Shown here: piece by piece, positions 8,069-13,637 of the stretch
Position numbering within the stretch: position 1 is the stretch's first letter
How the letters are laid out: each line of letters begins with the position of its first letter
NCBI GenBank assembly: GCA_964553405.1
Contig: CAZKLS010000067.1
Coordinates: forward strand, 1-14,911
Length of the DNA: 14,911 nucleotides
Direction of reading: 5' to 3'
DNA from: DATIRA01 sp964553405
Lineage (GTDB): Bacteria; Pseudomonadota; Gammaproteobacteria; Steroidobacterales; Steroidobacteraceae
Position numbers and translations under genes: made by a program
The notes under the pieces: model-generated
What the model was told of the DNA's origin: nothing
Seen by the model: only the letters and a program-made list of their open reading frames with translations
Databases searched by the model: none

Positions 8069-8127
8069 TCGGTCCCCTGCCCGCGATGACTGCACGATCG
8101 CGGATCCTGACAGACGCCGGCTCGAGC

Positions 8128-8138
8128 GACAAGTTGTC
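8128..8138. promoter_or_regulatory. Candidate activator operator GACA-N3-TGTC, copy 2
   Basis: GACAAGTTGTC is a perfect palindrome around a central G, 60 bp upstream of the sigma-54 activator start codon. It matches the GACA-N3-TGTC core seen upstream of the formate dehydrogenase sigma-54 promoter (2542-2552). Its centre is 32 bp, about three helical turns, from the centre of copy 3. Confidence 0.5.
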
Positions 8139-8159
8139 CTAACCGGGCGGCATCTGAGA

Positions 8160-8170
8160 GTCATTTTGTC
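8160..8170. promoter_or_regulatory. Candidate activator operator, copy 3 (one mismatch)
   Basis: GTCATTTTGTC differs from the formate dehydrogenase upstream site GACATTTTGTC at a single base. It lies between the divergent activator and mobA genes, 32 bp from copy 2, so occupancy of both sites on one face of the helix is possible. It may serve autoregulation of the activator or control of mobA. Confidence 0.45.
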
Positions 8171-8209
8171 GCAGCCTGACTGAACTCGAGCGGGCTTCCC
8201 GGCAAAACA

Positions 8210-8239
8210 GGCGACAGCGTCGCCACCTGAGGGCAGAAT
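8210..8239 (+). promoter_or_regulatory. Candidate mobA promoter overlapping a palindrome
   Basis: A sigma-70-like pair GCGACA (8211-8216) and CAGAAT (8234-8239) has a 17-bp spacer and four of six matches in each box. The predicted start point falls at or next to the mobA ATG (8248), which has no convincing Shine-Dalgarno, so a leaderless transcript is possible. The region also holds the perfect palindrome GGCGAC-AGC-GTCGCC (8210-8224). Confidence 0.35.
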
Positions 8240-8247
8240 CCGTCGCG

Positions 8248-8886
8248 ATGAAATCGCCGGAAGCACGCGAGGCGGCACCGCTCGCCGACGTCACCGCAGT
8301 CGTTCTGGCCGGCGGCCTCGGCCGCCGCATGGGCGGCGAGGACAAGGGCCTGGTGCAGCTCGCCGGACGACCGATGGTCGAGTTCGTGCTCGACGCACTG
8401 CGACCCCAGGTCGGACGGGTGCTGATCAATGCGAATCGAAACCTCGAGCGCTATGCCGCGTACGGCAACGACGTCATCGCCGACCGGCACGCAGGCTTCC
8501 TCGGGCCACTTGCCGGCGTGCTGAGCGGGCTCGAGGCAACGGACAGCCGGTTCCTGCTGACGGCGCCTTGCGATGCTCCGCTCGTCGCCCACGACGTTGC
8601 GGCCCGGCTGCGCCGGGCGTGCGTCGAATCGGGCGCGGACCTCGCCGTGGCCAGCGACGGGACGCGGCTCCAGCCGGTGTTCATGCTGCTCGAAGGCCGT
8701 CTCCGGCCCGGGCTCGAGGCGTTCCTCAGGGGTGGCGGACGCAAGATCGACGCATGGTTCGAGGACCTTGACTGCGCCGTGGCCGACCTGAGCGACTGCC
8801 CGGAGTGCTTCATCAACATCAACGACCCCGGCGAGCGCGAGCGCGCCGAGGCCCTGCTGCTTTCCCGCCCCGGGGCCTCTCGGTAG
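8248..8886 (+). CDS. mobA: Molybdenum cofactor guanylyltransferase MobA
   Basis: Transfers GMP from GTP to Mo-molybdopterin to give MGD, the cofactor form used by formate dehydrogenase. The 212-residue length is normal. The nucleotide-binding loop is VVLAGGLGRRMGGEDKGL (about 18-35), with the Gly-rich GLGRRMGG and the catalytic Lys33. GFLGPLAGVLSGL (83-95), the metal-binding TAPCDAPL (105-112, Asp109) and the late FININDPGE motif, corresponding to the ININTP signature, are all present. No membrane segment. The ATG at 8248 lies just before the conserved strand; it has no clear ribosome binding site and may be leaderless. The stop codon is one base before the moeA start, so the two are cotranscribed. 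It is divergent from the sigma-54 activator across 179 bp that hold two candidate activator sites. The link to FdhA, which needs bis-MGD, is direct. Confidence 0.95.
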   Translation: MKSPEAREAAPLADVTAVVLAGGLGRRMGGEDKGLVQLAGRPMVEFVLDALRPQVGRVLINANRNLERYAAYGNDVIADRHAGFLGPLAGVLSGLEATDSRFLLTAPCDAPLVAHDVAARLRRACVESGADLAVASDGTRLQPVFMLLEGRLRPGLEAFLRGGGRKIDAWFEDLDCAVADLSDCPECFININDPGERERAEALLLSRPGASR

Positions 8887-8887
8887 C

Positions 8888-10195
8888 ATGGCGAGCCCTG
8901 GCGGACGAATCATGAAAGACGCAAGCCGAACTTCCCTGCCTGCCGACGTCGACCCCTGCGACAGCCCGGGCCACGATCACGTTCTCGAGCTGGCCGAGGC
9001 CCGCAACAGAATCCTTGCAGCCATCCGTCCCGTCAGCGAGCGGCAAAGCGTCGCGCTGATGGCTGGACTCGGGCGCGTGCTCGCGACCGACGTGCACTCC
9101 GGCGTCGACGTGCCCTCGCACCGGAATTCCGCGATGGACGGCTACGCGGTCGCCGCCGGCGAGCTGCCGGCGGAGGGCAGCCGGAGCTTCCCGGTCGCCG
9201 GCACGTCCTGGGCCGGCAGGCCCTTCGAGGGAAGCGTCGGTCCGGGCCAGTGCGTGCGGATCATGACCGGCGCGACGCTGCCGGAGGGCACCGACACGGT
9301 GGTGATGCAGGAGCACGTCACGGCCGTGGACGGCCAGGCTGTCATCGGCGCCGGTCACAAGCCGGGCCAGAACGTGCGCGAGGCCGGCGAGGACATCCGC
9401 AGCGGCGAACTGGCGGTCGCGGCCGGAACCCTGCTCAGCCCCGCCCACCTCGGCCTGCTCGCCTCGCTGGGCGTCGGCGAGGTCGAAGTGTTCAGGCGTC
9501 CGCGAGTGGCGATCTTCTCTACCGGCGACGAGCTGCGCGGAATTGGCGAGGAGCTCGCCCCTGGCCAGATCTACGACAGCAACCGTTACAGCCTGAACGG
9601 CATGCTGTCGCGCCTCGGTCTCGAGGTGCTGGATCTCGGCGTGGTCAGGGACCGGCGCGAGGACACGCGCCGTGCCTTCGAAGACGCCGCCTCGCGTGCC
9701 GACGCCATCGTCACCTCGGGCGGCGTGTCGGTCGGCGAGGCGGACTACGTCACCGAGACGCTCGAGCGCTACGGCGAGATCGGTTTCTGGAAGGTGGCGA
9801 TGAAGCCGGGCAAGCCGATCGCCTTCGGTCGGGTCCAGCAGGCCTATTTCTTCGGCCTGCCCGGCAATCCGGTCTCGGTGATGGTCACCTTCTACCAGCT
9901 GGTGCAGCCCGCGCTGCGCGCGCTGACCGGCGAGGCCAATGCGGAGCCGCCGGTGCTGCTGCGTGCGACCTGCCGGTCGAAGCTGCGCAAGAAGCCGGGC
10001 CGGCTCGAGTTCCAGCGCGGTGTCCTCGAGCGCGACGCGTCGGGCGCCTACGTCGTGCGCAGCACCGGGCACCAGGGCGCGGGCGTGCTGCGCTCGATGG
10101 GCGAGGCGAACTGTTTCATCATCCTGCCCCGCGACCAGGGCACCGTCGATCCGGGAACCGAGGTCGACGTGCAACCGTTCGCCGGACTGGTCTAG
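8888..10195 (+). CDS. moeA: Molybdopterin molybdenumtransferase MoeA
   Basis: Inserts molybdate into adenylylated molybdopterin to make active Mo cofactor; cytoplasmic, normally a dimer. All hallmark motifs are present in order: SAMDGYAV (81-88), RIMTGATLPEGTDTVV (124-139), REAGEDIR (164-171), STGDEL (211-216), the MoCF/MoaB-like TSGGVSVGEADY (276-287), KPGKP (306-310) and GLPGNPVS (323-330), then the C-terminal beta domain. Length 435 aa is somewhat above the usual 400-410 because of a 30-residue N-terminal lead with a Cys and a His. The ATG at 8888 follows the mobA stop by one base; ATG at 8912 (residue 9, with GGA 6 nt upstream) is an alternative start. It lies in the mobA-moeA-moaB operon and so serves formate dehydrogenase maturation together with its neighbours. 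Confidence 0.96.
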   Translation: MASPGGRIMKDASRTSLPADVDPCDSPGHDHVLELAEARNRILAAIRPVSERQSVALMAGLGRVLATDVHSGVDVPSHRNSAMDGYAVAAGELPAEGSRSFPVAGTSWAGRPFEGSVGPGQCVRIMTGATLPEGTDTVVMQEHVTAVDGQAVIGAGHKPGQNVREAGEDIRSGELAVAAGTLLSPAHLGLLASLGVGEVEVFRRPRVAIFSTGDELRGIGEELAPGQIYDSNRYSLNGMLSRLGLEVLDLGVVRDRREDTRRAFEDAASRADAIVTSGGVSVGEADYVTETLERYGEIGFWKVAMKPGKPIAFGRVQQAYFFGLPGNPVSVMVTFYQLVQPALRALTGEANAEPPVLLRATCRSKLRKKPGRLEFQRGVLERDASGAYVVRSTGHQGAGVLRSMGEANCFIILPRDQGTVDPGTEVDVQPFAGLV

Positions 10196-10228
10196 ACGCA
10201 ACCGCCGGCGACCCGAAGGAGCAGAGGC

Positions 10229-10765
10229 ATGTCCTACGCGCATGGTGGCGGAGAACGCGCATTCCAGCCGATCGGCATCGCCGTGCTGACGGTGTCGGAC
10301 TCGCGCGACGAGCAGAGCGACAAGTCCGGAAGGCTGCTCGCGGAACGGCTGACCGCAGCAGGCCATCGGCTCGCGGACAAGCGCATCGTGCCCGACGACA
10401 TCTACAGGATCCGGGCGGTCGTCTCGGCCTGGATCGCCGACCCCGACGTCGATGCGATCATCACGACGGGCGGGACCGGCGTGACCGGCCGCGACGGAAC
10501 GCCCGAGGCTGTCCAGCCCTTGCTGGACAAGACGATCGACGGCTTCGGCGAGATGTTCCGCTACATCTCCCACGCCCAGATCAAGACCTCGACGCTGCAG
10601 TCGCGGGCGCTGGCCGGCGTAGCGAACGGCACCTACGTCTTCTGCGTCCCGGGCTCCTCCGGCGCCTGCGCAACCGCCTGGGACGAACTCATCGCGGCCC
10701 AGCTCGATTACCGCACCCGGCCCTGCAACCTCGTCGAACTGATGCCGAGGCTGAAGGAAAAATGA
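10229..10765 (+). CDS. moaB: MoaB/MogA family molybdopterin adenylyltransferase
   Basis: MoCF-domain protein of 178 aa, predicted to adenylylate molybdopterin ahead of MoeA. Motifs: TVSDSRDEQSDKSG (21-34), IITTGGTGVTGRDGTPEA (77-94) with the substrate-binding TGGTG loop, GEMFRYIS (107-114) and VPGSSGACATAWDEL (140-154), the last matching the MoaB/Mog PGSxxA loop. MoaB fits slightly better than MogA by the SDSR and GEMFR wording, but the two are hard to part on sequence alone. An AGGAG lies ahead of the ATG and the gap to moeA is 33 bp, so it is cotranscribed. With MobA and MoeA it completes the late steps of cofactor synthesis; the early genes (moaA, moaC, moaE) are not in the window. Confidence 0.93.
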   Translation: MSYAHGGGERAFQPIGIAVLTVSDSRDEQSDKSGRLLAERLTAAGHRLADKRIVPDDIYRIRAVVSAWIADPDVDAIITTGGTGVTGRDGTPEAVQPLLDKTIDGFGEMFRYISHAQIKTSTLQSRALAGVANGTYVFCVPGSSGACATAWDELIAAQLDYRTRPCNLVELMPRLKEK

Positions 10766-10796
10766 GCCCGCACGGGCGGTCCCTGCGTACCGCGAC

Positions 10797-11864
10797 ATGC
10801 TGATCGTAGGGACCGAGAAGGGCCTGTTCCGGCTGCACCAGCACGCGGGCAGCGGGCGATGGCGGCTCGCGGGCCCGGAGCTCGCGGGCTACAGGATCCT
10901 GCACGTGACGGCGACTCCCGGTCAGCCCGGCGAACTGCTCGCGGCGAGCGATCACGCCGTCTGGGGCTCGCACATCTACCGCAGCGGCAACGGCGGCGCG
11001 TCCTGGGACAGCCTCGATGCAACGCCGCAGCATCCGCCCGGCCGGCACGCGCATGCGCTGAACTCGATCTGGCAACTCGCCTGGTCGGCGGACGGCAGCC
11101 GCCTGTACGCCGGCATCGACCCGGCCGGGCTGTTCCTGAGCGAGGACCACGGCCGGACCTGGCAGGACGTACCCTCGCTGAACGAACACGGCACGCGGCG
11201 CAGCTGGGAACCCTCGCGCGGACTGTTCGCGATGCACTCGATATGCATCGACCGCACCGATCCGCAGCGAATGCTGGTATCGGTGTCCGCGGGCGGCACC
11301 TACCGCAGCGAGGACGGCGGCCGGAGCTGGGAACCTGCGAACGCCGGCGTGCGCGCCGGCAACCTGCCGGATCCCTACCCCGTCGCCGGCCACAACGTGC
11401 ATCGAGTCGTGATGCACCCGGCGGACGGGCGCCGGGTCTACCGCCAGTGCTACAGCGGGACCTACCGCAGCGACGACGGCGGCCGCAGCTGGACGGAAAT
11501 CACCCGCGGCCTGCCGAGCGACTTCGGCTATGCGATCGCCTGCGACCCGGCGGACCCGGACACGGTCTTCCAGATCCCGGAAATGAGCTCGCACATGCGC
11601 ACGACCGTGGACGGCAAGCTGCGCGTCTACCGCAGTCGCGACGCCGGGCTCGGCTGGGAGTCCGCATCCGGCGGGCTGCCGCAGCAGCACGTCTACGTCA
11701 CGGTGCTGCGGGAGGCCATGGACACGGACCCGGAACGACCCGGTTGCGTCGCATTTGGAACCTCGTCCGGGCACCTGTTCGTCAGTCGCGACGCGGGCGA
11801 CTGCTGGGAAGCGGCCGCGGAGTTCCTGCCGCGAATCCTCTGCGTGCGGTTCGTGCCCGACTGA
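10797..11864 (+). CDS. Six-Asp-box beta-propeller protein (sialidase/BNR-like fold), cytoplasmic
   Basis: Six Asp-box/BNR motifs of the pattern S-x-D-x-G-x-x-W are visible: SGNGGASW (63-70), SEDHGRTW (115-122), SEDGGRSW (171-178), SDDGGRSW (225-232), SRDAGLGW (280-287) and SRDAGDCW (330-337), spaced about 50-56 residues, as in a six- or seven-bladed propeller. There is no signal peptide and no sialidase Arg-triad context that I can identify, so an enzyme activity is not supported; databases often label such proteins exo-alpha-sialidase or glycosyl hydrolase. The ATG at 10797 is followed at once by the first strand (MLIVGTEKGLFRL), which fits a complete N-terminus, though no clear ribosome binding site is visible. 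It lies 31 bp after moaB and 10 bp before the yqeC-like gene, in what seems one transcript with molybdenum cofactor genes. A scaffold or insertion-factor role is only a guess. Confidence 0.85.
   Translation: MLIVGTEKGLFRLHQHAGSGRWRLAGPELAGYRILHVTATPGQPGELLAASDHAVWGSHIYRSGNGGASWDSLDATPQHPPGRHAHALNSIWQLAWSADGSRLYAGIDPAGLFLSEDHGRTWQDVPSLNEHGTRRSWEPSRGLFAMHSICIDRTDPQRMLVSVSAGGTYRSEDGGRSWEPANAGVRAGNLPDPYPVAGHNVHRVVMHPADGRRVYRQCYSGTYRSDDGGRSWTEITRGLPSDFGYAIACDPADPDTVFQIPEMSSHMRTTVDGKLRVYRSRDAGLGWESASGGLPQQHVYVTVLREAMDTDPERPGCVAFGTSSGHLFVSRDAGDCWEAAAEFLPRILCVRFVPD
11298..11330 (+). repeat. Asp-box DNA repeat, copy A
   Basis: This 33-bp stretch encodes TYRSEDGGRSW and recurs at 11460-11492 with two base differences, exactly 162 bp (54 codons) away. 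It marks a recent or conserved duplication of a propeller blade within the beta-propeller gene. Confidence 0.75.
11460..11492 (+). repeat. Asp-box DNA repeat, copy B
   Basis: Second copy of the 33-bp blade repeat, encoding TYRSDDGGRSW. The two differing bases change Glu to Asp and leave Arg in place, so the protein motif is kept. Confidence 0.75.
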
Positions 11865-11874
11865 CCCGCGGCGA

Positions 11875-12636
11875 ATGACCCGCGGCGCTTCACTGCTGGA
11901 TCTGCTCGATGCCCGCGCCGGCATCGTCTGTGCGGTCGGCGCCGGCGGAAAGAAGAGCCTGCTTCGGCACCTCGCGACCGCGCACCCGGGCCGCGTGGCG
12001 ATCACCTCGACCGTGTTCACGACCTACTTCCAGGAGCGGCTCGGCTTCGCGGTCGTCGTCGGCGAAGAGGCGCAGTTGCCGGCGGCCGTCGCCGCGGTCG
12101 AGCCGGGCCGCAGCGTCGCCTATGCCTGCCCGACCGGTACGCCCGCGCGACGCGCCGGTGTCGATCCGCAAACGGTCGGGCGAATCCACCGCGAGGGTGG
12201 TTTTGCTGCCACCTTCGTCAAGGCGGACGGTGCCCGGATGCGCCTCGTCAAGGCGCCAGCCGGCAATGAGCCGCTGCTGGTGCCGGGAACGGCGACTGTC
12301 GTGCCGATCCTCTCGGCGCTCGCGATCGGCGAGCCGCTGACCAGCCGATTGGCGCACCGGATCGAGTGTTGCGAACGCGTCGCCGGACTGCGCGAAAACG
12401 AGCTGATCGATCCGGTTGCGTTCGCGAGGCTGCTGGTGGGTCCACAGGGGCTGATGAAGGGCACCGAGGGCTTGCGGGTCGTGCCGCTGATCAACATGGT
12501 CGATGACTCCGGGCGCGAGGAGCTGGCCCGGGCGGCGGCCGAGATCGCGCTCGAATCGTCGAACCGCATCGAGCGCATCGTGCTGGCCTGCCTGGCCCGG
12601 CCCGCCGACCCGCTGGTCGCGGTGATCGAGCGCTGA
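11875..12636 (+). CDS. yqeC: YqeC-family protein (annotated as selenium cofactor biosynthesis / Mo-hydroxylase accessory)
   Basis: A 253-aa protein with a P-loop-like motif CAVGAGGKKSLLRHLA (residues 19-34), then VAITSTVF, FVKADGARMRLVKAPAGNEPLLV, and ECCERVAGLRENELIDPVAFARLLVGPQGLMKG, all typical of the YqeC family, which E. coli carries beside a selenium-dependent molybdenum hydroxylase locus. The loop is followed by Lys-Lys-Ser rather than the common Lys-Thr-Thr. No membrane segment. The ATG at 11875 is chosen because the P-loop strand begins 15 residues later; the open frame upstream overlaps the propeller gene. Ten bp separate it from the propeller stop. The biochemical role of YqeC is not settled. 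Here it stands among cofactor genes and near a Cys-type, not selenium-type, formate dehydrogenase, so a general molybdenum-enzyme maturation role is as likely as a selenium role. Confidence 0.82.
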   Translation: MTRGASLLDLLDARAGIVCAVGAGGKKSLLRHLATAHPGRVAITSTVFTTYFQERLGFAVVVGEEAQLPAAVAAVEPGRSVAYACPTGTPARRAGVDPQTVGRIHREGGFAATFVKADGARMRLVKAPAGNEPLLVPGTATVVPILSALAIGEPLTSRLAHRIECCERVAGLRENELIDPVAFARLLVGPQGLMKGTEGLRVVPLINMVDDSGREELARAAAEIALESSNRIERIVLACLARPADPLVAVIER

Positions 12637-12673
12637 GATCGGGCAGCGGCGCCGCGCGATGCCCGCCGACGAC

Positions 12674-12679
12674 TACAAT
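12674..12679 (+). promoter_or_regulatory. -10 element of a possible leaderless promoter for the MoaD/ThiS gene
   Basis: TACAAT (five of six to TATAAT) lies 6 bp before the ATG at 12686, so transcription would begin at about the start codon. No Shine-Dalgarno is visible ahead of that ATG and no good -35 box is seen. Leaderless translation is the natural reading if this promoter is used. Confidence 0.4.
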
Positions 12680-12685
12680 CGGGCC

Positions 12686-12964
12686 ATGTCCGAAGTTACG
12701 GTAAAAATCCCGGCGGCACTGCGCGAGTTCACGACGGGCGAGGCCGAGCTGCGCGTCGCGGCGACGACGGTTCGCGAGGCGCTCGAGGTGGCCTGCGAAA
12801 TGCACCCGCGACTGCTGCAACGGCTCACCACCTCGGACGGCGAACTGCGGCCGTTCGTGAACGTGTTCGTCGGGCGCGACAACGTCCGCGATCTGCAGGG
12901 CCTCGCGACCACGCTGCGCGGCGGGGAGATCCTGAGCATCCTGCCCGCCGTCGCGGGCGGTTGA
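12686..12964 (+). CDS. MoaD/ThiS-like ubiquitin-fold sulfur carrier (92 aa, C-terminal Gly-Gly)
   Basis: A beta-grasp sulfur-carrier-type protein: VTVKIPAALREFT at the start, TTVREALEVACEMHPRLL as the central helix, FVNVFVGRDNVRDL, and a C-terminus LPAVAGG ending exactly in the diglycine that E1-like enzymes adenylylate. In MoaD it becomes a thiocarboxylate that feeds molybdopterin synthase. No moaE or moeB/thiF-like partner is in the window, so whether it serves molybdopterin synthesis or another sulfur transfer is open. The start at 12686 is preferred over 12659 because the family begins here and a -10 box sits just upstream. It is the last gene of the plus-strand group, 49 bp after the yqeC-like stop, and converges with the macro-domain gene. 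Confidence 0.85.
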   Translation: MSEVTVKIPAALREFTTGEAELRVAATTVREALEVACEMHPRLLQRLTTSDGELRPFVNVFVGRDNVRDLQGLATTLRGGEILSILPAVAGG

Positions 12965-12974
12965 AGTCGGACGG

Positions 12975-12994
12975 GCACGCTGCATCACGCGTGC
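12975..12994 (+). terminator. Possible hairpin after the MoaD/ThiS-like gene
   Basis: GCACGC / GCGTGC form a perfect 6-bp stem around an 8-nt loop 10 bp after the stop, between convergent genes. There is no U-run, so a weak or factor-assisted terminator is the most that can be said. Confidence 0.3.
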
Positions 12995-13022
12995 GGCGCA
13001 GCCCGCGCGGCGCAGAGCGGTC

Positions 13023-13538
13023 TCAGAGCTTCTCCAGCAGGCGTTCGTAGATCTCGTAGTCGTTGATCGAGAAGCAGCAGAAGATCACTTTCTCTATCGA
13101 GCTCGGCCTCCCGGTGAACTCCCGCACGGACTCGATCGCCACCTGCGCGGCGAGCTCGGTGGGATACCCGTAGGCGCCGGTGCTGATCGAGGGGAACGCG
13201 ATGCTGGCGAGCCCGTGCCCGGCCGCGAGCGCGAGCGAGCGGGAGTAGCACGACGCGAGCAGGCGGGGTTCGTCGTGGGTGCCGCCACGCCACACCGGCC
13301 CCACGGTATGGATGACGTGGCGGGCCGGCAGCGAGTGGCCGCCGGTGATCTTCGCGTCGCCGGTCGCGCAGCCGCCGAGCGCGCGGCACTCCTCGAGCAG
13401 GCCGGGCCCGGCCCGTCGATGAATGGCACCGTCCACGCCACCGCCGCCGAGCAACTCGCGGTTGGCCGCGTTGACGATCGCGTCCACCTCGAGCGTCGTG
13501 ATGTCGCCCATCACGGCCGTGATCTCTGCTTCAGCCAT
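13023..13538 (-). CDS. Macro-domain protein, O-acetyl-ADP-ribose deacetylase (MacroD/YmdB type)
   Basis: A single macro domain of 171 aa that would hydrolyse O-acetyl-ADP-ribose or remove mono-ADP-ribose from proteins. The MacroD-class motifs are intact: GDIT (11-14), IVNAANRELLGGGGVDGAIH (21-40) with Asn24, Asn27 and the catalytic-region Asp36, GGHSLPARHVIHTVGPVW (66-83) and PSISTGAYGYP (116-126), the phosphate-binding loop. No signal or membrane segment. The ATG at 13538 has GGAG 6 nt upstream; a longer open frame to 13580 is not conserved. It converges with the MoaD-like gene and is divergent from the transporter across 99 bp. It has no visible functional tie to the formate dehydrogenase genes. 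Confidence 0.93.
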   Translation of the reverse strand: MAEAEITAVMGDITTLEVDAIVNAANRELLGGGGVDGAIHRRAGPGLLEECRALGGCATGDAKITGGHSLPARHVIHTVGPVWRGGTHDEPRLLASCYSRSLALAAGHGLASIAFPSISTGAYGYPTELAAQVAIESVREFTGRPSSIEKVIFCCFSINDYEIYERLLEKL

Positions 13539-13637
13539 GTCGATCTCCGTTGAAGCTTCCAGGCGTCGGCGGCAACGCACAGCGGTTATGCTACCGACTG
13601 GCGTGCGCTACGGCGAACCGCGGCCGATGAGGAACGA

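Noticed and set aside
8211..8225. Sigma-54-like sequence TGGCGACGCTGTCGC on the minus strand, upstream of the activator gene
   Set aside because: GG/GC spacing is right, but the -12 box is TCGC instead of TTGC and the candidate activator sites would lie downstream of the predicted start. The similarity is better explained by the palindrome GGCGAC-AGC-GTCGCC.
8069..8278. Longer N-terminus (70 residues) for the sigma-54 activator
   Set aside because: It would cover the whole intergenic region with the operator-like sites and overlap the mobA start; it has no conserved sequence, while the ATG at 8068 has a ribosome binding site.
8819..10798. Minus-strand open frame of 659 codons across moeA and moaB
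   Set aside because: It is antisense to two genes with complete motif sets; composition is typical of an antisense shadow, with no recognisable domain.
11755..11874. Upstream extension of the yqeC-like gene
   Set aside because: It would overlap the end of the beta-propeller gene by more than 100 bp; the YqeC family begins close to the ATG at 11875.
10689..12020. Minus-strand open frame of 443 codons across the beta-propeller gene
   Set aside because: Antisense to a gene with six regular Asp boxes; no domain in the reverse frame.
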